34,000 nt of DNA, from positions 1-34,000 of the forward strand of contig NZ_JABURJ010000116.1 in the NCBI RefSeq assembly GCF_014762745.1, in the 5' to 3' direction. Under the pieces are notes generated by a model, which made no database searches, was not told the origin of the DNA, and saw only the letters and a program-made list of their open reading frames with translations. Below, piece by piece: positions 7,856 to 16,587 of this stretch. This DNA is from Kangiella sp. (GTDB lineage: Bacteria; Pseudomonadota; Gammaproteobacteria; Enterobacterales; Kangiellaceae). The translations under genes and the position numbers were made by a program. Every line of letters starts with the position of its first letter. Positions within the stretch are counted from its first letter, which is position 1.

Positions 7856-8595
7856 GTTAGAGCGCCTCCTTCACCTATGGAGCCAGTTATAACCACTTTG
7901 ATTTCACAGCCCTCTCCTGGTTGAGATTCAACCATTAATTGACCGCCAAATGCTGCAACCCGATCTCGCATCGCTGATAACCCAAATCCTTCAGCCGATT
8001 CAGATGTTTCTTTGGTCATTCCCACACCATTATCCTTAATCTTAAGCACTAGCATTCGCTCAGTTGCAATTACGGTAATGTCTATATGAGTGGCATGTGC
8101 ATGTTTAATCGCATTGGTAATCGCCTCTTGCACCACTCTAAAAACCAGGGTTTGAGTTTCGTCATCAAGATTGACTGATAACTGTTCATGCAAATCAATC
8201 TTGATCGAGTTCTTTTCACCCATCACCCGCGATAACCATTGCAACGCCGGAATTAGCCCCAGATCGTCGAGTATCCGCGGTCGCATCAGCCGTGAGATTT
8301 CACGAGTATCGCTAAGCGCCTGTCTTGCCAGATTTAAAGCTTCATCAAGTTCTTTCGGATCCGGCTGGCCCTCCTTGTACATTTGTTGCAATTGGTTGAT
8401 TAAGGCGGTTAATAGCTGGCCTACTCCATCATGCAATTCACGAGCAATATACTTTCTTTCATCTTCTTGAACTCGCCACACGCGTTTAGCCAGAGTACGC
8501 ATTTGTTGATTGCCGGTGAGTAGCTCCTGGGCAATTTTCTGCTGCTTCTGGCTAAGTTCATTGACCAGATCAGAAATATCTTTTTCGCTATTCAT
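7852..8595 (-). CDS. Soluble NarX/UhpB-type histidine kinase without sensor domain
   Basis: The 247-residue product starts with a likely coiled coil (about 5-45), then a HisKA_3 dimerisation domain with phospho-acceptor H55 (RELHDGVGQ) and a HATPase domain with N box (N161 in AITNAIKHA), G1 box (DNGVGM, 188-193) and GFGLSAM (203-209). There is no transmembrane helix and no PAS, GAF or HAMP sensor domain, so it is a cytoplasmic catalytic module that must take its input from another protein. Its ATG lies inside the end of the Ser/Thr kinase gene (8-bp overlap) and its stop overlaps the response-regulator start. Both physical overlaps suggest that the Ser/Thr kinase or FHA-GAF protein supplies the sensory input. 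Confidence 0.94.
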   Translation of the reverse strand: MNSEKDISDLVNELSQKQQKIAQELLTGNQQMRTLAKRVWRVQEDERKYIARELHDGVGQLLTALINQLQQMYKEGQPDPKELDEALNLARQALSDTREISRLMRPRILDDLGLIPALQWLSRVMGEKNSIKIDLHEQLSVNLDDETQTLVFRVVQEAITNAIKHAHATHIDITVIATERMLVLKIKDNGVGMTKETSESAEGFGLSAMRDRVAAFGGQLMVESQPGEGCEIKVVITGSIGEGGALT

Positions 8596-11500
8596 TATTC
8601 ACACTGAGCTCCATTAAGTCATCATCAAAAGCAACAATGTTTTGTTGTTCTATAAATGCCGAATGAGAACCTTCCGGCAGTTGCTTTAACAGATGATTAA
8701 GTTGTTGTTGTGCTCGTTGGCGATATAGTGATGGTGATTCACCTGACTGTTCTACCAGTAAAGCGCGCAGGCGATTCAGTTGGAAGCTTCTCCAATAGTC
8801 GCCCATTCTGCGCATGAGTTGATCAGCCTGATTTAGTGTCTGTTCCATTTGTTGCCAGTCGTTATTGATAAAATAATAGGACGACTCCAGTTCAAGCAAA
8901 TAGATGTGCTCGTATTGATGAAGTGTCAAATCATACTGTCGAATTTTCTGGGCCAGCCCCGGAAACTCCTCAGTATTGAATTTGAGAACTCTCCTCGCCT
9001 GATCCAGAAAGTATCGAAGCTTGGTGGCTTCAGGAATATTGGTCGTATCAGACATTTCAGCCAGATACTGTTCAGAATCCGTAACCTCGTTCGAGCGCAA
9101 AAGCAAAGTTTGATAATAAAACTGCTGTTCGGCACTAGCTTTTTCTATGACCAGTTCATGAATAGACTCAAGCTGTTTCTGAAGTGCATCAAGGCTACCG
9201 GTTAACGAATGCCAGTCTGCTAGCCAGAGTCCAAACTCGATAACGCCTCGAATATCATTACGCTGCTGCAATTGTTGATATAAAGATTCAAGCTTGGGTA
9301 TGCTCTGTTCAAAATTACCCTGTAAAAAACTCAACTTTGCCAAATATGCTTCTGCAACCAGAGCCTCTTCAAATAGGCCTAAATCCTTAGAGTCCTGTAA
9401 CGCTTTTTCAAAAATAAAATAGGCGCTGCGCCAGTTGCCCATTGCCAGCTCCATCTGTCCGAGATTTTCACGAACCCGGATGACTCCAACTGGATCCTGG
9501 ACTTTTTGATAGGCCTGTTCTGCCTGCTGCCAGTAGACTAGTGCATTTTCAGGGTTCGACAGCAAATAGTAGATAAAGCCGATATTGTTCATACTTTCAG
9601 CTTTAAGCCACTCATCACCGAGATTGATACGCAAAGATAATGCCTGACGATAATTGTCAAGAGCCGTTTCATACAAGCCCTGCTCTTCGGCTAAAACGCC
9701 CAGTTCGTTGTAGGCATTAGCTTTGCCTTCGTTGTCGTTGAGAGTCTCATAAACGGCTAGACTCTGCTCCAGATATTGCGTTGCTTCAGCATGCTGGCCC
9801 TGGATTGAGTGCACACTGGCAAGGTTAGACATGCTGGTAGCCATACCATTTTGATCATCGGCTTCGTTTCGTTTAAACAAGCCCTGCTGATAATAATCTT
9901 GTGCCAGTTCCAGATTGCCCAGACGTTGATAAGCAACTCCCATGGCATTTAGCACATCACCTTCTAAACTGACGTCTTTCAACTTTTTAGCAATAACCAG
10001 TGCTTTAACCAAATAGTCGTCCACTGCCGTTTGTGCATCACCAGACCAGATTGACACTTTCGCAAGCTCAAACCAGGCGCTGGGATGATTAGGATCCAGC
10101 GCGACGATTTGTTGCAAAGCCTCCTCAGCTTTAGGGAACTGCTGCGTTGTAATATAAAGTTCCGCCAATGAGAATTTAATATCAATATTTAAGGGGTATT
10201 GTTCAACCAGCTCTGCATAAACTGCTTCTGCCTGGTCAAACTTTTCAGCAAGTTCATTTAAAATTGCGGTTGAACTTAAATGAATAAAACTTTGTGCAGG
10301 ACTTAAAGATTGAGATTGTGCAAAGGCACTCTCCGCCTGCTGAATGTCACCGGTATTTAAATAGACCTGACCCAGCTCAAACCATAAATATTCAGAATCC
10401 GGTTGAGAATTAATTAGTTCTGTAAGTTGGGTCGCTGCCTGTTGCCACTCGCCCTGCTTAATTAACTCTTGCACGCCACTCTGTAAAATAAAACCGGTAC
10501 TGCTCTCAGTAGGGACTTCCTGTTCAATTCTGAGCTGTTGATTGAGCTCTAAAGCCAATTGTCTTACCAATGAGTCTGCAGAATCACGCTGCATAGCTAC
10601 GTCAGAAAGCTGCTGTCGGTTAATCGTATTGCCCGCGATAGATAAGACTTCTACGATCAAAGTATTTTCGTTACTGCCAGAGGCAATCACCTTAGCACTT
10701 ATGACTTTATCGACTTTTAACAGGTCGGCGATCAACAACAACTGATTGTCGGTCAGCGTAGATTGATAACCTAGCAGATCAAGTGTTTCAAGCACGCGCT
10801 CATTATTGACCAGTCTTAGCCTGGGGTTCTGAGCTAATTGATAATTAAGATAATCAGGTATTCCATATTTGACCCAGTTGTCAATTGACTGACCTCGCGT
10901 TTCACTCTGTATCGGCAGTATAGCCAAGGATGTGTATTGAGTTGCAGGTAAAGGTTGCGCCTGATAACGCCACCAGAAAACAAACCCCAGAATCATCAGA
11001 GCAACAGCGGCAACTAAACCAAAGGTCTTGTTTGACCTTATTTTGGGAGCTTGTTTAATAAGCACATAATCGATGGCTAGTTGCAAGTCTTCCGCTGACG
11101 AATAGCGTGTTTGGGTGTAAGGAGATATCAGTTTTAGCACCACTGGCTTGAACTTCTTAAACGCCTTACGAGTTACGGGAAAGTCGTTGGTGCCTTTTTG
11201 TTTTTGCTTAATCAGCTCCTCAAGAGTATTGGCATCATAGGGTAAACAATTGCACAAAATTTGATAAAGAATGACACCAACCGCATAAAGATCGATGCTA
11301 CTACTGATCTCATTCTTCTGTAGATATTCTGGGGGTAGGTATTGCGGTGTACCACTGATGATGCCTTGCTCTTTTGACTCGGATAAAACGGCCAGTCCGA
11401 AATCTGCCAGATACAACTGGTCATCGTTATCTATAAGAATATTTTCAGGCTTAATGTCACGATGATAAATGTTATGACTTTCTGCAAAGCTTAGGGCGCC

Positions 11501-11950
11501 CGTGATCTGAGAGATATAGAGTTCGACCTTGCTTTCTGAAAATGACTCTCCGGAATCACTGTTGCGCTGTAACTTTTGCTCAAGGCTTTCTCCTTCAATC
11601 CAGTCCATGGTGAAAAAATGCAGACCCTGATCAGAATAGTACTCATGCACGCGAACGATATTAGGATGAGAAAGCTGCCTGAGAAGGAGAATTTCTTTTT
11701 TAAAGTCAGCAAGAGCCTGCTGATTTTTGGATATGAAAGAATGCAGGACTTTTAGCGCAACGGTCACATCTAGCTGCAAGTCTTTTACTTTGTAGACGGC
11801 TCCAAATCGACCTACACCCTGTAACTTTTCAACTTGGAAACGTCCAGCCAGAAGGGTTCCAGTTTCAAGAATGTCAAAGTCTTCAATTACTTGAGTCTTT
11901 GATAAGTCCCCAGAATCATTTTGGCTTTGCTTCGGGTCATCATTCACCAT
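8588..11950 (-). CDS. Transmembrane Ser/Thr protein kinase with extracytoplasmic TPR sensor region
   Basis: The 1120-residue protein has an N-terminal Hanks-type kinase domain (about 35-295) with an intact active site: glycine loop GVGRFGAV (45-52), K67 (VALKVL), catalytic D165 in HRDIKPEN, D183 of DFG, and PPEYL in place of APE. One membrane helix follows (about 309-328), so the rest should lie in the periplasm. Residues about 340-450 (SLAILPIQSETRG onward) resemble the FlgO/CadC-like domain often placed after such helices. From about 475 to 880 there are tandem tetratricopeptide repeats, then a less regular helical region to the end. This is the PknB-like topology of cytoplasmic kinase plus external sensor, but with protein-binding TPRs. 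It follows the FHA-GAF gene by 20 bp and overlaps the histidine kinase gene. AAGG lies about 10 bp before the ATG. No PP2C phosphatase gene is nearby. Confidence 0.95.
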   Translation of the reverse strand: MVNDDPKQSQNDSGDLSKTQVIEDFDILETGTLLAGRFQVEKLQGVGRFGAVYKVKDLQLDVTVALKVLHSFISKNQQALADFKKEILLLRQLSHPNIVRVHEYYSDQGLHFFTMDWIEGESLEQKLQRNSDSGESFSESKVELYISQITGALSFAESHNIYHRDIKPENILIDNDDQLYLADFGLAVLSESKEQGIISGTPQYLPPEYLQKNEISSSIDLYAVGVILYQILCNCLPYDANTLEELIKQKQKGTNDFPVTRKAFKKFKPVVLKLISPYTQTRYSSAEDLQLAIDYVLIKQAPKIRSNKTFGLVAAVALMILGFVFWWRYQAQPLPATQYTSLAILPIQSETRGQSIDNWVKYGIPDYLNYQLAQNPRLRLVNNERVLETLDLLGYQSTLTDNQLLLIADLLKVDKVISAKVIASGSNENTLIVEVLSIAGNTINRQQLSDVAMQRDSADSLVRQLALELNQQLRIEQEVPTESSTGFILQSGVQELIKQGEWQQAATQLTELINSQPDSEYLWFELGQVYLNTGDIQQAESAFAQSQSLSPAQSFIHLSSTAILNELAEKFDQAEAVYAELVEQYPLNIDIKFSLAELYITTQQFPKAEEALQQIVALDPNHPSAWFELAKVSIWSGDAQTAVDDYLVKALVIAKKLKDVSLEGDVLNAMGVAYQRLGNLELAQDYYQQGLFKRNEADDQNGMATSMSNLASVHSIQGQHAEATQYLEQSLAVYETLNDNEGKANAYNELGVLAEEQGLYETALDNYRQALSLRINLGDEWLKAESMNNIGFIYYLLSNPENALVYWQQAEQAYQKVQDPVGVIRVRENLGQMELAMGNWRSAYFIFEKALQDSKDLGLFEEALVAEAYLAKLSFLQGNFEQSIPKLESLYQQLQQRNDIRGVIEFGLWLADWHSLTGSLDALQKQLESIHELVIEKASAEQQFYYQTLLLRSNEVTDSEQYLAEMSDTTNIPEATKLRYFLDQARRVLKFNTEEFPGLAQKIRQYDLTLHQYEHIYLLELESSYYFINNDWQQMEQTLNQADQLMRRMGDYWRSFQLNRLRALLVEQSGESPSLYRQRAQQQLNHLLKQLPEGSHSAFIEQQNIVAFDDDLMELSVNNE

Positions 11951-11970
11951 TGAAGCTTAACCTTATAGAG

Positions 11971-12867
11971 TTAATGCACGAGTTGTAATATCGGTTTATT
12001 TAACAGGCTATCATAACTTCTTGATTCTGGCACCCGATTCATGAGTTTGGTTATTTGATTCTGTAAAACTATGGCTTCAGAACTGAGTGTGATTTGCTGA
12101 CTGATAATCGACAAAATATCCATGTCCAGTTCAGTTAATACTTTGCTAGATTCCTTACTGTCGGTATAAACCACTCCCACTAGTTGGTTATCAGAAAATA
12201 GTGGAACACAGGCAAGTGCTGCAATCTGTTTGCGTTGAACACTCTCACGCTTAGCCAACATAGCATCCTGACTGACATCCATTGCTACCACAGGATTAGC
12301 GCTATTAATCGCTTTCATCATAGCGCCAACACTGCCTTCGAAAGAGCGGTTATCAAAGTCAGCTGGCGACATACCTAATACTGCACCTACTTTTAGACTT
12401 TGAAAGTCATGGCCAAGCATCACAAGACCGCGCTGAGTTCCCATCAGACTGATCACTGAATTAAGCTGCTCCTGCAGTGTATCTGCAAGCATATCGTCAG
12501 CTAGATGATTAATAGATTTACTCTGTTCCAGCCGCCAGTGATTATGTGACTCAATGGCTTTAAGCTGTTGCAATGTCTTGGCTTCAAATAGGCAATCTAC
12601 ATCGCCTACAGAGATCAGCTCATTGCCATTCAATAAACTGGCTTCGACTTTGACGCCATTGACTTTAGTGCCATTTTGACTGGCCTGATCATTAAGATGC
12701 CACCCATCAGCGAGATGCGACATTAGCGCATGCTGCCTGGAAACGGTTGGATGCTTTAAAACTAGATCGCAGGAGCTAGCCCGACCAATACGATAGTTGG
12801 ACTGCTCATAGAGAAATGCTTCTGTTGCAGGTTTGTCTGAATAACAGACTGTAATCTTAGCTGGCAT
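11971..12867 (-). CDS. FHA-GAF domain protein
   Basis: The 298-residue cytoplasmic protein has an N-terminal forkhead-associated domain (about 1-95) with the phosphothreonine-binding residues in place: G28-R29 (YRIGRASS), S43-R44-H46 (TVSRQHA) and N65-G66-T67 followed by N70-G71. A GAF domain (about 125-270; GLVMLGHD, ALACVPLFSDNQLVGVVYTDS) and a short helical tail follow. FHA domains read phosphothreonine, so the natural ligand is the autophosphorylated Ser/Thr kinase encoded 20 bp downstream; the GAF domain could bind a small ligand or mediate dimerisation. It sits 16 bp after the secreted-protein gene, within the same operon. Function beyond domain level is inference. Confidence 0.92.
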   Translation of the reverse strand: MPAKITVCYSDKPATEAFLYEQSNYRIGRASSCDLVLKHPTVSRQHALMSHLADGWHLNDQASQNGTKVNGVKVEASLLNGNELISVGDVDCLFEAKTLQQLKAIESHNHWRLEQSKSINHLADDMLADTLQEQLNSVISLMGTQRGLVMLGHDFQSLKVGAVLGMSPADFDNRSFEGSVGAMMKAINSANPVVAMDVSQDAMLAKRESVQRKQIAALACVPLFSDNQLVGVVYTDSKESSKVLTELDMDILSIISQQITLSSEAIVLQNQITKLMNRVPESRSYDSLLNKPILQLVH

Positions 12868-12883
12868 AGTCGGCTAGTTATGG

Positions 12884-13720
12884 TTAGTTAACAAGACGCA
12901 AGCTGAACCTTAACGTATTTGCATACGCAATCAGCTCACCAGCGACATTATCAATATCACGACTGGAGCGCCAGACATCTGGAATATCGTCAGGATCAGC
13001 CAGCTCAATAATTCTGCTAAACTCATCCACCTTATTACTGGCAAGTGTATAGTTTTGCGCCGTAATTAGTTGTTGCACCTCATTCAGTTTACTACTCAAC
13101 TGATTATAAAGAATCGGCTCAATTTGGGTTGAGAACCCGGCAAGACTGTTGCTCAGACGGTTGTACTTGGTATTCACTACGGTAAGAACCGGTCTTAAAT
13201 CCGCAACAATCAAAAACTGAGAAAACTTACCGGTAGTACCGCGAGCACGGTAACTGCCTGAGCCCATGGTTGCGGTAATATCTTCAAACTGACCATTTAG
13301 AGGTGCCTTAAAGAATCGCAATGGTGTACCCGGCAAATACTCCAAGTTATGGGTGTGAATATCTACCGTAGCCAAGCCCGAAAAGGCAAAGCCCTGATTT
13401 GAGGGTGGCTCAATGGTGATCAACATTGGAAAAGCTGCCAATAAATTGACATCCAATAAATTTGGTAAACGGTTTAGAATGCTCAAATCAGTAATATCGA
13501 TTATTTCGGCTGAAATACCGATATTGTCTGCGGTTAAGCCAACGGAGTTTTCGAAAGTCAAAGTTAAATCAGCTGATACGTTCCCTGTAAGATTGATTAC
13601 TGCTTCAACTTTATTGCCTTGAACCGTCAGTTCCACAGGATCTGCCTTGCTGGCAATTGATCCCACACTCAAAAATAAAACGGTTACGCTTAAGGCTAGA
13701 GCTTTAAAAGCTGTCATCAT
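12884..13720 (-). CDS. Secreted protein of unknown function, first gene of the signalling operon
   Basis: I do not recognise a family. From the ATG pair at 13720/13717 the product (278 or 277 residues) has a clear signal peptide (MMTAFKALALSVTVLFLSVGSIASKA, cut near ADP). The ORF extends 30 codons further upstream, but those residues precede the signal, and AGG sits 5-8 bp before the ATG pair, so the shorter start is chosen. The mature part is beta-strand-rich to about residue 205 (for example VEAVINLTGNVSADLTLTF), then helical with a heptad-like stretch (LNEVQQLITAQNYTLASNKVDEFSRIIELA). No cysteines or catalytic motif stand out. As a periplasmic or exported protein co-transcribed with a kinase that has an external TPR region, it is a candidate ligand or regulator of that kinase (inference). 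Confidence 0.85.
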   Translation of the reverse strand: MMTAFKALALSVTVLFLSVGSIASKADPVELTVQGNKVEAVINLTGNVSADLTLTFENSVGLTADNIGISAEIIDITDLSILNRLPNLLDVNLLAAFPMLITIEPPSNQGFAFSGLATVDIHTHNLEYLPGTPLRFFKAPLNGQFEDITATMGSGSYRARGTTGKFSQFLIVADLRPVLTVVNTKYNRLSNSLAGFSTQIEPILYNQLSSKLNEVQQLITAQNYTLASNKVDEFSRIIELADPDDIPDVWRSSRDIDNVAGELIAYANTLRFSLRLVN

Positions 13721-13754
13721 CACTACCTCGCAACGTGAGAGAAATATTTCATTA

Positions 13755-13783
13755 GATATAACTAATGGAATATACAAGTTCAA
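13755..13783 (-). promoter_or_regulatory. Candidate promoter of the signalling operon
   Basis: On the minus strand TTGAAC (13778-13783), 17 bp, then TATATC (13755-13760); each hexamer matches consensus at four of six positions. The expected leader is about 30 nt. No TAGGGG palindrome is present here, so the operon does not appear to share the protease regulatory site. Judged by eye. Confidence 0.4.
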
Positions 13784-13833
13784 AATACTTAAATTTATGC
13801 ATTTAAGCAAGAATGCTTTGCGATAAATTGAAT

Positions 13834-13859
13834 AAAAAGTAGGCTTCCCTGCCTACTTT
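13834..13859 (-). terminator. Rho-independent terminator of S8 protease 2
   Basis: GTAGGC (13839-13844), 6-nt loop, GCCTAC (13851-13856), extended by three A-T pairs, ending in TTTTT on the minus strand. It lies about 65 bp beyond the protease stop and isolates that gene from the signalling operon promoter that follows. Confidence 0.85.
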
Positions 13860-13922
13860 GCTCGTATTATCAATAAACGTTAACATCTAGGTTAAAGTAA
13901 ATTATCCGTACAACTTGCTAAC

Positions 13923-16388
13923 TTATTGATAGTACGAATCGTAAAAACGTCCGATCAGAACCGCATACTCGGCACGACTCACTGTACTATCGGGCTCAAA
14001 GTAAGCTACTAATGTAGGCTGCAGATCAAACGGGCCCTGCTCCACTTTGAAGCTCACGCCAATAATGGATAAGTCTAAAGCCAACTGAACATAGCCTCGC
14101 AAATGTGCTGGAATCTGATCCTGGTCTAATACAGGTACGCTTTGACCATTGTAGTCGACCGTAATGTCACCACTAAAGGCTTCTGCCTGCTCCTGCAAGC
14201 CAAGGCTTTGCACTAAAGAGTATGCCAGCTCTACTCTGCCCACTTCATCGTTAGGACGGAATTTAGCACCATCAGTTAACATAACAGCCCCCTGCTCCTG
14301 AACTCGGTCTTTTAACGCACCGCCAGTAGCACTAACTGATTCGGCAAATGCTGCCATCTCACCACTGACGTCACTAAAACTAACCTGCTCCTGATTCAAT
14401 AAATCACGGTATTGACGTACTGCTGCGCCCATCACCAGATACTGGGCCAATTCTTTACGCTTCAAAGCGCGATCAGGACGGAAGAACTTATCATTAAAGC
14501 TGTCCACTAAACGCTCACTGGTCGCAAACTGGATGGCGTTCTCTGCTGGATGACCTGCGATGTCATCAAGACCTTGATAACCACCTGAGGTGAAGATGCC
14601 GATCTCTCCGCTCACAATTTCAGGAACACCGGGGCCGTTCGTTGTGCCTGTAGGGTCAGCCTCGACACCTGACAACGAAGTCAAACCATAGGCTGATAGC
14701 TTCCATGTACCTTCCTGTGCTGGAGCCGATACACGCATAGAGGTGGTTAACACTGGTAAAGTAAGATTACCGAAATACTCAGTACCATCAGGAGCTTCCA
14801 GCTTTAACTTAATGGTATTTGCCAAAGACTCAGCAGAAGCAGAAATCCATACCGCATCAGGCCCTACGGTAAACTCATGAACTTCAGGCTCGCCCACAGG
14901 CGAGTAAAGCACTTCGAACGCTTCAGGCGCGGCTGGCGGAAGCACAATGGCATTGCCATTGAAAGTATTCAGGTTATTGACCGTTACCTTATGCTGAGGG
15001 TCATAATTGAGCGCTGCAGCAACCGCCGCATAGGCATTCACATATCCTGCACCAACTTCCCACTTTTCGTAGCCAGGCATGTTGGTTGCGGTTTCCTGAA
15101 TCAAACGTTTGGTTTCAAGCGGAGTCAGATTAGGGTTTGCCTCAAGCATCAGAGCAATAACGCCGGCCACGTGCGGTGTAGCCATTGAAGTACCTGATAT
15201 CATGGTGTAGTAAGGCACATACTCGGTTTCAATCGCTTCAAGATCGGCCTCGCCACCATTTGAGACCAGGTTAGTAGTGGCGCGAGTTGAAATAATATCA
15301 ACACCCGGAGCAACAATGCTTACTTCATTGTTGTAGGTCCACTCAGTTCCGTCAGGCATGGTAAAAGTGCCGGTTTCATCACGCTTGCCGCGAGAAGAGA
15401 AATCGATCAAAGTACCTTGTTTAGTACCTGCGCCAACAGACATGCCCCAAGGGATCTGCGCGTATGGGTTATGGGTATCTTCGCCAGGACCACTGTTGCC
15501 AGCAGCGAAAACTGAAATCATGCCCAGCTTATAGGCTTTATAAGAGGCCACAGAAATTGGACCCTCTGGCTCATACTTGCCACTGGAACCCCAGGAATTA
15601 CTCATCACGCGAATCGGTGAATTGAAATCGTAGATATGAGTAATGGCATAATCATATCCACCCAGAGCATCCAAAATAGATAAGCCAGCACCAGATCCGT
15701 AACCGACCAGTTCTGCATCTGGAGCTGCGCCTTTGTACTTACCATCTGAGTTAGTACCCCAGCCAGCAACCGTTCCCGCACAGTGAGTACCGTGGCCAAC
15801 ATTCAAGTCGGTATTTAATTGACCCTCGATCCAGACTCCATCTACCGGCGTTAATGACAAGGCCTGAGCATGAGCAATGGCCTGAACGTTCTCGACTACT
15901 TTTGACCCGTATTCAAGATCAGCCAGAGTCGCATCAATACCTGAATCGTTGACCATAACGGTAACGCCTTTACCGGTAAAACCAATACCGTTTTGCTGCA
16001 CGAATTCATCACTTTGCAACTTTTCAGCACCAGTAAGCTCGCGAGCTTCAGCATTGAAATATTTAAGACTGCGATTGGCAAACACAGAACGGACACCATC
16101 CATTTTGCTGATTTGTTCAATCTGTAGTGGCGTTGCTACAACACCAATAATTGGCAAAGATTTAAACTGAACGCCGTCAGTGATGCCTAAATCCATAAGT
16201 GCCTGGATTTGCTCAGGTGCCAATTGATCAAGCTGGTCAAATGTTACCACTGCCATTGTGCTGTCAGTGATAGACATGGTTTGTAAGCTCTGCTGCAGTT
16301 CCGAACCGATGACCGCCTCTGCTGCGGCATTCAGGCTAAAGCCAGCCAATGTCGCAGCCAGCGCTAGTCGCTTGATTTTTGTGTTCAT
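13923..16388 (-). CDS. Secreted subtilisin-like serine protease with SLH-like tail (paralog 2)
   Basis: The 821-residue exported S8 protease has the same architecture as the gene at 4241-6703. The ATG at 16388 gives the signal peptide MNTKIKRLALAATLAGFSLN ending near AAAEA, with AAAGGGG about 10 bp upstream; a start 15 codons earlier would put charged residues before it. Propeptide about 35-115; catalytic D148 (VNDSGID), H199 (GHGTHCAG), oxyanion Asn in AAGNSGPG and S401 (SGTSMATP); a beta-sandwich region; then three SLH-like repeats (about 603-821; GHPAENAIQFATSERLVDSF, FRPDRALKRKELAQYL, FRPNDEVGRVELAYSL). All catalytic residues are intact. The partner with which its tail would associate in a Gram-negative envelope is unknown. 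It has its own terminator and its own copy of the palindromic site. Confidence 0.93.
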   Translation of the reverse strand: MNTKIKRLALAATLAGFSLNAAAEAVIGSELQQSLQTMSITDSTMAVVTFDQLDQLAPEQIQALMDLGITDGVQFKSLPIIGVVATPLQIEQISKMDGVRSVFANRSLKYFNAEARELTGAEKLQSDEFVQQNGIGFTGKGVTVMVNDSGIDATLADLEYGSKVVENVQAIAHAQALSLTPVDGVWIEGQLNTDLNVGHGTHCAGTVAGWGTNSDGKYKGAAPDAELVGYGSGAGLSILDALGGYDYAITHIYDFNSPIRVMSNSWGSSGKYEPEGPISVASYKAYKLGMISVFAAGNSGPGEDTHNPYAQIPWGMSVGAGTKQGTLIDFSSRGKRDETGTFTMPDGTEWTYNNEVSIVAPGVDIISTRATTNLVSNGGEADLEAIETEYVPYYTMISGTSMATPHVAGVIALMLEANPNLTPLETKRLIQETATNMPGYEKWEVGAGYVNAYAAVAAALNYDPQHKVTVNNLNTFNGNAIVLPPAAPEAFEVLYSPVGEPEVHEFTVGPDAVWISASAESLANTIKLKLEAPDGTEYFGNLTLPVLTTSMRVSAPAQEGTWKLSAYGLTSLSGVEADPTGTTNGPGVPEIVSGEIGIFTSGGYQGLDDIAGHPAENAIQFATSERLVDSFNDKFFRPDRALKRKELAQYLVMGAAVRQYRDLLNQEQVSFSDVSGEMAAFAESVSATGGALKDRVQEQGAVMLTDGAKFRPNDEVGRVELAYSLVQSLGLQEQAEAFSGDITVDYNGQSVPVLDQDQIPAHLRGYVQLALDLSIIGVSFKVEQGPFDLQPTLVAYFEPDSTVSRAEYAVLIGRFYDSYYQ

Positions 16389-16440
16389 TAATACACTACC
16401 CCTTTGGTTTAAAATAAAGTTACGCCTTACCATTCATTGC

Positions 16441-16456
16441 AAGTCATTTTTGACTT
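16441..16456 (-). promoter_or_regulatory. Small hairpin in the presumed leader of S8 protease 2
   Basis: A perfect 6-bp inverted repeat, AAGTCA-TTTT-TGACTT, lies between the palindromic site and the ribosome binding site. On the minus strand no T run follows, so it is not a terminator. It could be a second operator or an mRNA-stabilising stem. Confidence 0.35.
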
Positions 16457-16487
16457 ATTAACTATCGGTGCAATTACTCAGATTGCA

Positions 16488-16504
16488 TCAGGGAAAACCC
16501 CTAA
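16488..16504 (-). promoter_or_regulatory. Palindromic site upstream of S8 protease 2
   Basis: On the minus strand TTAGGGGTTTTCCCTGA, about 100 bp before the protease ATG, matching TAGGGG-(A/T)4-CCC. The dyad centre is 28-29 bp from the -10-like CGATAG/GATAGT, the same geometry as at S8 protease 3. Confidence 0.62.
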
Positions 16505-16544
16505 CCATGAATTGAAACTATTTGTAATTATTTTTGTGGGAATA

Positions 16545-16569
16545 TAAAAAAGAGGGCCCGAAGGCCCCC
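16545..16569 (-). terminator. Rho-independent terminator of S8 protease 3
   Basis: On the minus strand GGGGGCC-TTCG-GGCCCTC-TTTTTT: a G+C-rich stem closed by the stable UUCG tetraloop and followed by six Ts, about 20 bp after the stop codon. Confidence 0.93.
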
Positions 16570-16587
16570 AACGCCTCTCACGAGCAG

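Noticed and set aside
16391-16400. Plus-strand TACCCCT near the S8 protease 2 start as a further regulator site
   Set aside because: It is the complement of the ribosome binding site AAAGGGGTA and lacks the second half of the palindrome.
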